Source of the DNA: Omphiscola glabra
Taxonomy: Eukaryota; Mollusca; Gastropoda; Lymnaeidae
DNA length: 64,000 bases
Assembly (NCBI GenBank): GCA_964017045.1
Contig: OZ024794.1
Coordinates: 48,551,013 to 48,615,012 of the forward strand
Reading direction: 5' to 3'
Made by a program: the position numbers and the translations under genes
Part shown: in pieces, positions 14,801 to 25,487 of the stretch
How the letters are laid out: the number at the start of each line of letters is the position of its first letter
Numbering within the stretch: position 1 is the stretch's first letter
Notes under the pieces: generated by a model
Database searches by the model: none
What the model was told of the DNA's origin: nothing
Seen by the model: only the letters and a program-made list of their open reading frames with translations

Positions 14801-17800
14801 TGGTTTGCTACAAAATGATAATATTCTGTCTGACAAATGAATTCCACACTTATCAATAGATCATCTTTTACATAAGATTTCCATGTTGTTAGTTTTTTCA
14901 ATCACTTGTTTTTCGGATTAAGATAAATCAGAGACCATGTTTCATCTATACGGTAAACGATGTGTTTTAAAGCTGCTGGACTAAGGAAACAGAATCCATC
15001 ACTAGTTAATGCAGGCTTTGGGGGGCTTGGCATTTGTTTCTCCCACAATGCCTGGCATCTCTGTTTCTCCCAGCATGCCTGACGTCCCTGTTTCTCCCCA
15101 CCATTCACGACTTCTCTATTTCTCCTTCCACTTAAGACATCCCACATTTCTTACGTTTCTCAAACATCCAGCCGTTCGAAACAATGATTTAGTACGCTGC
15201 CTCTCCATTAAGACAGGAAGTTGGACTTAAAAGACATCTATCCTATTTTGTAATAATATTAATACCGGGTATGTCAGATCATTTGTTGACTTGTGGTTTT
15301 AAAAAAAAGGAGATGATTCCAACTAACGAATTCGGCAGAGATCTCTGGCTTATAGATTTCATAAGCACCCACCAGAGGCATAGCGAAGGGGGCAGGGGGG
15401 ACAGATTCCCCGGGCGCCACCTAGTTAGGGGCCCCAAAATGTGCTTTGATATTATTTTATTGATGAAAAAAATGGGTTTGAGAGTTGAAAAAGGAAAAGG
15501 GGGCACTTTAAAATGAATCTTGTCCCCGGGCGGCAAATACTCTCGCTCCGCCTCTGGCACCCCCCCCCCCTCCCAACATTTTTCCTCTCCTTAAAAATTT
15601 CACTGAATGAAGGGAGAACAGCTTTAAAGTTTTTAATTTGTTAATTTTAAAAATATTTTAATTTCTCATTTCGCCGCTATTTCACTGTAATTAATTACAT
15701 AGGCCTTCATATGATCTCAAACTATATACATCATCTTGTTGACATACATCGCATCCTAATGGGGATATGGCTGTAAATGATATAAATAAACTGGGCGTAC
15801 AGTTTACTGCATTAAAAAAACTTTTATATATTAAATGAATAATATAGCCGTTAGCTCCATATTTCTGGGTTTTTTTTTTAAATCAACGGAATGAAACGTG
15901 AACTCGTTAAAGAACACGGTAGCATTTGTATTATCGTAACCATGCATTACGTAATAAAAATGTCTTTTTTAATAATGGTTTTTAATTTTTACATGTTTTT
16001 TAAAAAATTGGAGATACAGAAAATGTCATGATTAATTCATAGACACGAGACATCATGTTTTGTTTTGCAGATGATACGTTTCCACTTCCACGTTTTATTT
16101 GTGTCATTTGTAGATAAGAGGCATAACATAGTTAATGTCATGTCTTATTTGTGTCATTTGTAGATAAGAGACAATGTCATAGTTTATGTCATGTCTTATT
16201 TGTGTCATTTGTAGATAAGATACAATAACATAGTTTATGCGATGTCTTATTTGTGTCATTTGTAGATAAGAGACAATGTCATAGTTTATGTCATGTCTTA
16301 TTTGTGTCATTTGTAGATAAGAGACAATGTCATAGTTTATGTCATGTCTTATTTGTGTCATTTGTAGATAAGAGACAATGTCATAGTTTATGTCATGTCT
16401 TATTTGTGTCATTTGTAGATAAGATACAATGTCAGAGTTTATGTCATGTCTTATTTGTGTCATTTGTAGATAAGAGACAATGTCATAGTTTATGTCATGT
16501 CTTATTGGTCAACACGAGACGATGTAAATGATGAGATCAACACATCCCACAGGTCAGTTCCAGCAGATCTATTCTTCAAGCACACCTGTCAATGGACGAG
16601 CCCCAGTCCACCTTAACGACATGGTCATTTCACCGGATGGGCTGATCATCTTGACGGATTCCAGTGACGTGTACACCTTTCCTAATGACGTGTACATATG
16701 CATGGACGGGAGACCTACCGGAAGGTTAGACGTTTGATCCATTGGATTTTATCAATAATCGGTTTCATTATTCAATGTTCAAAATGTGTGCGAACATCTT
16801 TTAAATTTATTTTTACAACAGCACGCGAATGCTGGTGTTAGGTTAGTTGAAAAGTTAAGTTTTATGAGGAACGGAGACAACGTCGAATCTAATGAAATAA
16901 TTATATTGTCTTTCTTTAGCTGCAATATATAGCACACACTGGTTATCTTCAGCATCGTGGTTTATTTCCAGTTGTCTTGATCAAGTTTTGCCATTGGATC
17001 AAATAGGCGGACGAATCGAGCAACTCTCTCTTACATTAAACTAAATATAGCTGAAATAAAGTCTATTTCTCAAGTCGAACAACACCGATTAAAATCAATC
17101 TAATGAAATAATCATATTTGTCTTTCTTTAGCTGCAATAGCAAATGGGTTAAATTCATTTGACGACAGATACAATTGTCTTATTAACACATTTTTGAAAA
17201 CCTAAGAGCTGTGTGGCTGGTTGATGTTAACTGAGCCGATCCCAAGCTTGTGACCTGGATTTCAATCCCCCAGTCAACGCCTAATCATTGGATGACAACT
17301 CATCTTAAGAGAAGGCAAACTAAAATCACAACCGGGAAATGGAGTCACGTAGGCGGTATGACATTGACCCAATGAAAATTCCGTAAACTCCTGGGACGTA
17401 GATCGCATAAAGAGTTAATTGAAGCACACACACTCACACACACACACACACTGCTGGTTATCTACAGCATCGTGGTTTATTAGCAGCAGTTGTTTTGACC
17501 AAGTCTTGCCATTGGATCAAATAGGCTGACGAATCGAGCAATTCTCTCTTACATTAAACTAAATAAAGCTGAAATCAAGTCTATTTCTCAAGTCGAGCAA
17601 CACTGATTAAAATCAGTTGCGGTTCTTATTTTAGGTCTAATCTTTCAGGTTTTAAATACTATATTTATATATTATAGCTATAGTTATTTCAATCTCCGAT
17701 TGGCCTTGCAACATTTACTTCAATGACTGTCAATGTCAATCATAAAATAAATGCTAGGCGTAAGCTGCTGTGTTATACAAAATATTTCAATAAATTCTCC

Positions 17801-20800
17801 AAGAGTAAGTCGTTGTGTTATACATAATGTTTCATTGACTCCTCCCCGACAGGCTCATAGCGTTTCACCCCAAGACAAGGACGCTGACCGAGATCCTTCC
17901 CAACACATTCAACTTCCCGAATGGCCTTGAGTGGACACCGGATGGAGATCTTCTGGTCACAGAAACATGTAGGGCAATGGTACACAGGTGATTCATCTTT
18001 ACAATTACTTTCAAAAGGGGCTATACATAAATGACGTCACACTGCTTTGGAATATTTTTTACCCCCGTACCCCTCAAAGTTGACACAACAATCAGACATC
18101 GTCATAAATTCGTGACCACCCCCACCCTTGTGCGTGACGTCATTTATAGATGGCCCCAATGAGGTGTGGAGCCCTGGTGTGGAGCCCTGGTGTGGAGCCC
18201 TGGTGTGGAGCCCTGGTCTGAACTAATTATCTGGCGCCTCATTAAACGTATAACATGAAAAATTCATTTGAAAATTTCTACCATTTTTGCACACAGTATG
18301 CCCACTCTGTGCACAAAATTTGATTTCAATATTTCACAAAATTCATGCTACTAATTTCCCTTAAAAAAATTTATCACCGTTTCCCTTAATTCATAGGCAC
18401 GATTAGCCCTGGCCTCGTAAAACCCAACGAATTTCTGTGCATTATCTGCCCCCTTTTTTTTTTGGACAAAATTTCGACATAAATATTAGCAAAATCATCT
18501 TGATTAAAGAGAAAAACTTTAATATAATTTAACCCTTTGCACCCCTTTGTCCACAACTTTTCTCAATTTATTTCTTGCGATATGCGTGAATGTTGTTGCT
18601 ACGCACAGTTATTGGTTTTAACAAATTTAACCTGTCGTTTCAAAAGTGGGCTCGTTAGATGAACAATACGAAAAAACAGTATGCAAAAGAAAACGATACA
18701 AAAGCTAGTGATTATAACAATAATCACCTTAATCATGCTATTAAGGGCTGGCCGAGCCGTCTTTACTGACTCATTCCAAATAGCTGGTGGTCTGGAGTTC
18801 AATCCCCACCAAAGCCAACATCCCAAGCACCCCGGGTTGATGGGATTCGCTACCTTTGGATGGCTACTCATCTAAGAGAAAGCAAACTCTGAATTCAAAC
18901 CAGGGGTAAGATTGATCACAATATTTATCGTGGGCCCTCATAATATAAAACACAAGTTAACATAGAAATACAAAATCAAATATACAGAAATAAAAACTAT
19001 ATTAACCGGGTCACAGTCGAACGTCTTATTTATAGTGAGGCAGTCAGAACACTCCAGAACAAAAAGTCTAGAAATTCAATCACAGAAGAGTATTTCTTCC
19101 TCTGTGTATTATAAGGTAGACCCTTCTGGAAATGTTTAAAAAAATCTTTACCAAATCGAGGGCGGTGGGAGAAAAGAGGGGGGAGAGTTAATTAGTAATG
19201 TCAGTAACAAAATTAAATGGGTTTTCCCAATCCTCGTTTTACATATTTTCTTCTACCTAGCCTGACTACAGTCTCTCCCCCCAAAAAAAAACCTTATTAT
19301 CATGGGACTATAGTAAACGGTATCCCATATGTTAATTTCCCTATGAATAATTAAACTATATCAGATTTATAAAAAAAAAAAAAAAAAAATCAATTTTTTT
19401 AAGTGGGGGAGGGGTTGGGGTGTAAAAGTCACCAGATAAATTATTGTGATTCCGCAGCCATGTTATACACTTATATATACACTTTACCTATAATACGTTC
19501 TACTTTGAATGTCAATTTTAAGAGTGAGTCTCAAACGACCGACTTGGCTACAAGTTACGCCCTTCTCATCCAACCTTCCCGGACTTCCTGACAACATCCG
19601 GGCCTCGGGACGTGGCACGTACTGGGTTGCCATGTCTTATCCCAGACACTCGGAAATACGAAATCCTGTGGACATGAACTCCGGCAATACAGAATATCGC
19701 GTCATGGGATTTAATGTGAGTTTTAAGAACAGTTCTGGTTGAGACATATCCTAAAAGTTAGATACATATGTACATGTTTTAGCAGTTACAAAGCCTTCAT
19801 TATTTTACTATCTAACCTCAAACCAAATAATATTTTCAGTGGATTTCAAGGGAAGAACTCAAATCATATTTCGCCCACTGGGCCATCGGGCTTGAGATAA
19901 ATTCAACAGGACACTCTGTTGGCTCTGTTCACGACCCTACAGGTTTGAGGCTCATACTTGTTTATTTTATTTAAGATTGATAGGCAGACAAATTGCTTAT
20001 TAGGGACATATTTATTCGTGCCACATCTCTTGAATTCGAGGTAAATTTTAAAATCAAATCCGTGTCTCCCCCTACCCCCTTTTTCCCCCGATAATTTTTT
20101 TTTTAATTTCTTTTTCCATTAAGCTTTTATTATATGAACAGGTAATTCCCTGCGCATGCTCACTGAAATAAACGAATTTGATGGAGTTCTCAACATTGGA
20201 AGCCATCTTGTACCGTACATGGCCAGGATCACCTTGCCTCCTTCCACAGGCAGCACACTTTCTATTGAGAGCTATATACAGGTATTATTTAAAAGTATAT
20301 CTTAGTATATCAAATGACGTGTTCAATGTGTAGGCTGTATGATACTTCTAGCTGGGGCAACGCAGCCACGCTGTACGTGTAAAATACTGAAAGCGATTCA
20401 TAATCTATCATCATCATCAGGTCCCGTAGTCCTTCGACCGTTGGGGCGCCACAGATGACATGTACACTATTCTTCTCCATTCCTCTCGGTCTTCTGCCCT
20501 ACGTATAGCATCGCCTAGTTGTAAACCCGTCCATTCTTTGATATTATCTTCCCATCTTTTTCTTTGTCTTCCTCTTCTTCTCCCTCCTTTAGTAGTGCCC
20601 TGCAAGATCTCTTTGGCGAGCCCTTGTTTTCTGGTCACGTGGCCATACCACTCAAGTTTGCGCTTTTTAACAGACGTCAGGAGGTCATCGTATTGCCCAA
20701 TTGCTTGACGAATCCTTTCTTTTATTTGCTCATTGGTGATGTGGTCTCTATAGCAGATGCCAAGAATGCCTCTGTAATATCTCATCTCCATCGCCTTTAT

Positions 20801-22090
20801 TTTCCTTTCAAGTTCTGCTGTTAATGTCCAGGACTCACAGGCATATAAGAAAATGGAGAGGATTAATGAGCGCATCAGCCAGATTTTGGTGCTGGGGGCG
20901 ATATTTTTGTCGTTCCATATTTTCTTGAGCCTCTTTAGTGCTGTCGTGGTCTGCGCAATCCTGGCCATTAATTCGGGCCTGGAGCCTTGTTCCGATACTA
21001 TTGCTCCGAGGTACTTGAAGCTGCCAACTGTCTCTAATCTTTCCTCCCCGACCTTAATTTCAGTGGTGATGCCATTAGTGCTATTCGTCATCATAATCTA
21101 TATATTTTTTTAAAAATAGTTTTTAAAAAACTTGCTCTTGATCACGTACGCACCAAAAGAGCACATACCTTGCACATCGTGCTGTGCGACGACTCGGGAT
21201 TGCTCTGCTAAGCATTGGTGGATATATGGAGCGTTATCTAGAACTCTCCCTTCCGCGCCTACAATATCCCATGTAGTACATTGCAAAATGAAGGATATTT
21301 GAGTATTAAAATTTAAATAAAAATTTGTCAGTTTATTTGCAGCAAAAATTTTAGCTGAGGGGAGTTAAGCCTTAAAACGATATGAAAAGGAGTTAAACTG
21401 TATTAACTGTCTTGAGCGGGGCGGACAACAACCACTCGGGTATTATTTGTATAGAGCAGGCCTGCACAACCCAAAATGTAAGGCGGGCCGCAATACTTTA
21501 TGAAAAACTTTTGCGGGCCGTAATAATTTATGAAAAACTTGTGCGTGCCAAAAGATAAAGTGACTGGCGTGAAAGCTATTAAGCAAATACCGCGTGGGCC
21601 TCCAAGAGGGTGCTGGCGGGCCGCATGTGGCTCGCGGGACGTATGTTGTGCAGGCCTGGTATGGAAAGTCATTGAAGACCATTTATTTTTAAAACACGTC
21701 TGTTTAAAATGATGCTCAAGAGACACTAACCGGCATTATATATGTGTCTGTGTATTATGCATGTTAGCCTGTGTTTGTGGAAGCTGTACAATTTGAGAGT
21801 TTAACATAATCCCAACATAATCTGTGTGCATTGTACCTCTTTATTATCGTTCACATTAATATAGTCAATAATATTAGCATAAATGTTATTATTGTCCATA
21901 GTATAATTGTCCACATTATTGTTTACACATTATTATTATTATCCATATTATCATCGTCCATACTATGCCAATCACGGTCTATATTTGTCCACAGCTGCTA
22001 AGAAGTAGGTGTCAGTTGTTGGATGCTGATGTTGCGGCTACAAGAAAAAATCTTCTGGAACAACAAAACAAATCCTCACCATTGGGATAA
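11882..22090 (+). CDS. APMAP: APMAP-like / strictosidine-synthase-like beta-propeller protein
   Basis: Complete ten-exon gene: 11882-11973, 13038-13153, 13498-13590, 14014-14124, 16553-16724, 17853-17987, 19523-19715, 19840-19942, 20142-20281, 21995-22090. All introns are GT-AG and phase-consistent, giving 416 codons plus TAA. The start has a strong Kozak context (ctgccATGG). Residues 1-20 (MELSSLLLLSCALVV...) are a hydrophobic signal peptide or anchor. Propeller landmarks are GPSSFVNHDGNLYAGTFD, HLNDMVISPDG and TDSSD (about 157-176), FPNGLEWTPDG (216-226) and LPGLPDNIR (258-266), the same order as in animal APMAP. Human APMAP is membrane-anchored with reported arylesterase activity; the substrate here is unknown. 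A possible poly(A) signal lies at 22192-22197. Paralogues of this family are common, so strict orthology is unproven. Confidence 0.9.
12709..12762 (+). repeat. 6/12-bp simple tandem repeat
   Basis: Units of GACCGT and GACCGA alternate (GTGACCGAGACC) over about 54 bp in intron 1 of the APMAP-like gene. It is absent from the matching place in duplication copy 2. Confidence 0.85.
14400..14596. mobile_element. SPIN-like hAT non-autonomous element, copy 1
   Basis: Begins CAGTGGTTCTCAACCTTTC and ends TCGAGAACCGCTG, with flanking 8-bp repeats TTATAAGG and TTATAAGT. Internal blocks 'GCCGCGACCCTTTAATACAG' and 'GGTCTTAGGCGACCC' match what I recall of the SPIN hAT family, including its asymmetric ends. 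It lies in intron 4 of the APMAP-like gene. Confidence 0.8.
15373..15556. mobile_element. hAT-type MITE, CAG(A/T)GGCGTA family, copy 3
   Basis: CAGAGGCATAGCG at the left and CTCCGCCTCTG at the right, with flanks GCACCCAC and GCACCCCC (7/8). The interior shares the 'gggcgccacctagttagggg' and 'gatgaatcttgtccc'-type blocks with the copy at 7086. It lies in intron 4 of the APMAP-like gene. Confidence 0.85.
16101..16507 (+). repeat. 51-bp minisatellite (8 units) next to an exon
   Basis: Eight near-identical units start at 16101, 16151, 16202, 16253, 16304, 16355, 16406 and 16457. The period is 51 bp (one unit is 50), so it is a multiple of three and frames stay open on both strands, which creates spurious repeat proteins of 92 and 119 codons. 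The array ends only 45 bp before exon 5 of the APMAP-like gene. Confidence 0.95.
17205..17410 (+). mobile_element. tRNA-derived SINE, diverged copy
   Basis: Shares with the copy at 18745 the 'gtgtggctggttgatg' head, the 'gatttcaatcccccagtc' B-box-like segment and the 'acaactcatcttaagagaag' tail. It lies in intron 5 of the APMAP-like gene, followed by a CA microsatellite at 17425-17452. Confidence 0.55.
17425..17452 (+). repeat. (CA)n microsatellite
   Basis: Imperfect CA dinucleotide run directly after the SINE-like sequence. Confidence 0.9.
18168..18219 (+). repeat. 13-bp tandem repeat (4 units)
   Basis: Four units of TGTGGAGCCCTGG in intron 6 of the APMAP-like gene. Confidence 0.9.
18607..19190 (+). 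repeat. Interspersed repeat shared with 62645-63165, degenerate copy
   Basis: Aligns in the same orientation with 62645-63165, apart from a SINE inserted here at 18745-18906. Shared blocks include 'tttaacaaatttaacctg', 'cagtcagaacactccagaac' and 'cccttctggaaatg'. The minus strand carries the same cysteine-rich reading frame as the other copy but with stops (visible pieces EEEILFCD and SRLFVLECSD), so this copy is dead. Confidence 0.75.
18745..18906 (+). mobile_element. tRNA-derived SINE
   Basis: Head GGGCTGGCCGAGCCGTC resembles a class II tRNA 5' end with A box, followed by a B-box-like GGAGTTCAATCCCCACC. The tail carries 'caccccgggttgatggg' and 'ctcatctaagagaaagcaaa'. It sits inside the larger repeat 18607-19190. 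Related copies are at 17205 and, reversed, at 31861-32076. Confidence 0.8.
20409..21091 (-). mobile_element. 5'-truncated LINE with target-site duplication
   Basis: The minus strand encodes the C-terminal end of a non-LTR RT (ORF 20417-21094, 225 codons): FKYLGAIVSEQGSR, ILSIFLYACESWTL, LEWYGHVTRKQ and the basic GGRRRGRQRKRWEDNIKEW tail. It ends in a short TGATGA-type 3' run. Direct repeats CATAATCTAT lie at 20399-20408 and 21092-21101, which defines the insertion precisely. The frame is intact, so the insertion may be fairly young. It lies antisense in intron 9 of the APMAP-like gene. Clade (RTE or jockey-like) is uncertain. Confidence 0.9.
21457..21658. mobile_element. hAT-type MITE with CAGGCCTGCA ends
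   Basis: Starts CAGGCCTGCACAACCC and ends GTTGTGCAGGCCTG. Internal direct repeats read 'gcgggccg(c/t)aata'. The flanks GTATAGAG and GTATGGAA are a decayed 8-bp duplication. It lies in intron 9 of the APMAP-like gene. A relative is at 24579. Confidence 0.75.
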
Positions 22091-22191
22091 CTTATCCTGT
22101 AAATTATTCAAGTACACGCCCACTTCGCACGTAAATGTAAATTAAGTCGCCATCGAATCTCGCTAATATAATATTGAAACAAAGGTGAATG

Positions 22192-22197
22192 AATAAA
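22192..22197 (+). other. Candidate poly(A) signal of the APMAP-like gene
   Basis: AATAAA about 100 bp after the stop codon at 22090. Confidence 0.6.
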
Positions 22198-22299
22198 CTC
22201 AGAGTAAAAAACTCATTGTTCATATATTTACATATATAAGTGAAAATTTGTTTGTGGATTTGTTTGTGGATTTATTTTTTGTGATACATAAAGGCTGCT

Positions 22300-22900
22300 A
22301 CATGGATTGATATATCTTGACCAATCTTGGCACACAGGGCCGACCCTAACAATTGCGGGGCCCTATGCGAAACGGATTGCGCGGGGCCCATTCTGGGTAG
22401 GAATATGGATAATAAGTGGAAATAAAGATTTTGTATTAGAAAATAAATTCGGGGCGGGGCCTATGAAAGTGCGGGGCCCACTGCGGCCGCATAGGTTGCA
22501 GTGGCCTAAGGTCGGCCCTGTCGGCACATATATCTACCATTATCCGGAAGTAACTCTGGGGGAGGCTTGCATTTTTTCCAAAATTATGTTTGGGGCCGGG
22601 GGACCCTAATCGCTTTTTTCTTACCTAATCTAAATAAATAAAATTTGCAACAAATACTCCTACATGAATTGATGGATCTTGAATAAACTTAGTTAGTACA
22701 CATACACTTGATTATCAACATTTAAATACCGAAGGATACTGAATTCATAATAACCATTCATCTGCGGCCGGGGGCCCCATTTAATTTTTCCTTATATAAG
22801 CTATATAAATATTAATATGCTTAGAAAACGCAATAGGTTCTATGTGAATTGATGGATATTGGCCTAGTGTGGTAGCAATACACGTCATCGCTAAGTAATG
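22300..22900 (+). repeat. Three diverged copies of a 35-40 bp motif
   Basis: The phrase 'acatg(g/a)attgat(a/g)(t/g)atcttga' recurs near 22300, 22660 and 22845, each followed by a similar 'a(c/g)t(t/g)(a/g)g(c/t)ac' segment. The first copy is interrupted downstream by the MITE at 22335. It may be internal sequence of a larger unrecognised element. Confidence 0.5.
22335..22520. mobile_element. hAT-type MITE with CAGGGCCGACC ends
   Basis: Left end CAGGGCCGACC, right end GGTCGGCCCTG, perfect inverted complement over 11 bp. The flanks TTGGCACA and TCGGCACA are an 8-bp duplication with one mismatch. The interior is GC-rich ('gcggggccc') and non-coding. Confidence 0.88.
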
Positions 22901-24186
22901 ATTTTATAATGAAATAAAATTTGAAAATAGATTGCGTATCTTTGATAATTAGCAAGAAATATTATTAGAAATGCAGACCTTGATATTGATGTCAAGGTCG
23001 TTGAATACAGTGTTTTAAAAGACATTAAATTTGTGAAGTTGCAAACAAATAAATAAATAAAAATACGATAAGTGCGAAAAACGGGAGGTAAGGCTTCGGC
23101 ATGCAGTCAGGAGCGGCCAGAACAATATTATTAATCGAAAATAATGTAAGCACCTAACCAGATTGATCTAATATATACAGATCATCAAATATATTGAACA
23201 TACCCGATATTTTATAAATTCCAACAACCACCAATTATAAGCGGTTAAAGGCAACAGTTACTATTCTTTTTACTTACAACTGTTTAAAAATGAATAATAA
23301 TCGTTATAATGTTGTACACATTTTGCTCCGGGGGGGGGGGGGCGCACTTGACTTTCCCTGGGGGTTAATTCCACCCCCACCCCCAGAGATGGCTGAAAAG
23401 AAATCCTGCTTTCAATTAATTCATTTTGAAATGAGGTAAACTTCTTATTCTGTAAGCGTCTTAATGTATTTAAATATTTTCACGGATTCGCCAATTAGAA
23501 TTGTTTTATTGTAGGATGCAGAAGATATGAAAAATATTTTATTTTTAAAAAAAGCGTTAAAATTTATTTGGCACGAACTTCCTTTTGCTGAATGAACCAG
23601 AAAACTGTAAGCCTACATGCTGTGTTCTAAAATCTAAAACAGTGTGTGTTATAATTAGCAATAAAAGTATTTCGGTTTTCCATTGGCTTTGTTTGGATTT
23701 TGTTTTTAGTCGTGGCGTAAGAGAAAGCGCGAGCAGGATTCACCTCAATTTCCAGAAGCATGACGTAGTTTCTTTGCCGACTCATTAAAAAATGTGTCTA
23801 TTTATCATCGTGACATAATCTCTAACGCGTCCTTTGGCCAATGCTAATTTACTACCAACGGCTTGTATCCGGAAATTTGTTTGAAAGAAATTTCGTCGAC
23901 GGAAAAATTGATCGACGGAAATTTGATCGAACGGAAATTTGGTCATATCATTTTTGTTTTACTATATAGTATACTTCGTTCAAAAAGTCTATTTGGATAT
24001 TGCTTGTCTATTTGGATATTGCTTGTTTAGTCTTCTGTACCTTCCAATCATCTCAATAAATGATGCCGCTCTTCTAAGATTTAGTGGCTCAATATTAGAT
24101 TTCACATGTTAATGTTGGGTTAGTTCTTAGACCTCCCGAGATGAATGGAATGTCTGGCTTTGTACTTCTCTTTTCTAGAGAGTCCT

Positions 24187-24254
24187 GTACTGTCTTGCTG
24201 TTCTGTCTTGCTGTACTGTCTTGCTGTACTGTCTTGCTGTATTGTCTTGCTGTA
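24187..24254 (+). repeat. 13-bp tandem repeat (5 units)
   Basis: Five units of CTGTACTGTCTTG. Duplication copy 1 has a single unit at the matching place (about 8734). Confidence 0.9.
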
Positions 24255-24578
24255 GCGCAAAGCTGTATTCCATTACTGATCTCACATACCTTGTATATAT
24301 CTGGAGCAGTGTAATCTTGTCACTGCCCTAAGAGGTACTGGCCTGCCTTTAAACAAGATTTAGCCGTCTTGTTGACTTTTCTTTCAAGTTTTGAACATGA
24401 TTTTAAAAATTGAGTTGCCTATCTAACTGGGCACCTATACATGTTGGGTGACTTCTTTTATTGTGCCTTGTAGGGACAGTGTATCGTTCCGTTCGGCCAC
24501 CTTGTGGCTTTTTAGTGAAGACAGATTATATTGTCTTGGTGTTCTTTACTTTCAGTTTCCCCTTTTCCCTTTATTTAA

Positions 24579-24828
24579 TAGGCCTGCATAACATACGACC
24601 GCATGCGGCCCGCCAGCACCCATTTTGCAGCCCGCGAAGAATCGAAATATTCTTTATTCTCAGTATTTTCTTAATAGCATTATCCTCTGTCCTTTTTTCT
24701 TTTAGCCTGCACAAGTCCTGTCCCATTTTCTTTTGGCCCGCACAAATCCTGTCCTATTTTCTTTTGTCCCGCACAAGTTTTTCATAAAGTATAACTGCAC
24801 GCCTCACATTTTGAGTTGTGCAGGCCTG
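24579..24828. mobile_element. hAT-type element with (C)AGGCCTGCA ends
   Basis: Left TAGGCCTGCATAAC and right GTTGTGCAGGCCTG are inverted relatives. The interior carries 'gcggcccgccagcaccca' and repeated 'cttttggcccgcacaa' motifs, as in the MITE at 21457. It is followed by several 'gcctgatgtaatg' repeats. Duplication copy 1 has no insertion here. Confidence 0.7.
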
Positions 24829-25365
24829 ATGTAATGGCCTGATGTAATTGCCTGATGTAATGAGCCTGATGTAATGAGCCTGATCAAGTCTTCATTAAGA
24901 CGTTCTGAACGTAAAACCCGTGTGTCGGCAAGTAGGCCACATCACAACGTCATCTGCGTAGAGTGCCTTCTCCACCTGTAGCTCGTCCGGTAGGTCCTAA
25001 TATGAATCGGGTATGATTCAGTGGTAAACCCTTGAAGCATTTGTACATCTTGCCATGAATCCCAGCATTGTTAAACTTCCAGAGTAAACCTTCCCGCCAG
25101 ACTACATCACGAGGTCCATTGGCTCAAAGGGAAACGTTGATCAACACTACGCAATGCAGCTCTGATGCCAGCCTTGTGTTTATTGAGGGTGCTAGCTGTC
25201 TCTAGCCACCGAGAGAGTGGATTTTACTCTTTCTGCAAGTTTTCTAATACTGGAGGTCAGGGATATCATGCTGTGGCTTTCAACATCGTCTGCATCCTTT
25301 TTTCATTAAATATTGGTGTTAGGGCATCATTTTTATCCAGATATTAGGGATTTCGCTTTTATGAC

Positions 25366-25487
25366 GCCCCATTTAACTCCCCATTTAACTCCTCATTTAA
25401 CTCCCCCATTTAGCTCCCCATTTAACGCCCCATTTAGCTCCCCATTTAACCCCCCATTTAGCTCCCCAGTTAACTCCCCATTTAAAC
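25366..25487 (+). repeat. 12-bp tandem repeat (about 10 units)
   Basis: Units of CCCCATTTAACT / CCCCATTTAGCT. Present only in duplication copy 2. Confidence 0.92.

Larger units (their letters stand above)
24110..25320 (-). pseudogene. LINE reverse transcriptase relic (duplication copy 2)
   Basis: Paralogue of the relic at 8690-9715, more decayed and split by the hAT-type element at 24579-24828. Recognisable minus-strand pieces include a TPIF-type start and TLNKHKAGIR. Non-functional. Confidence 0.65.

Noticed and set aside
16104..16531. Repeat proteins of 17-residue units on both strands
   Set aside because: Product of the 51-bp minisatellite in an intron; no start, splice or conservation evidence.
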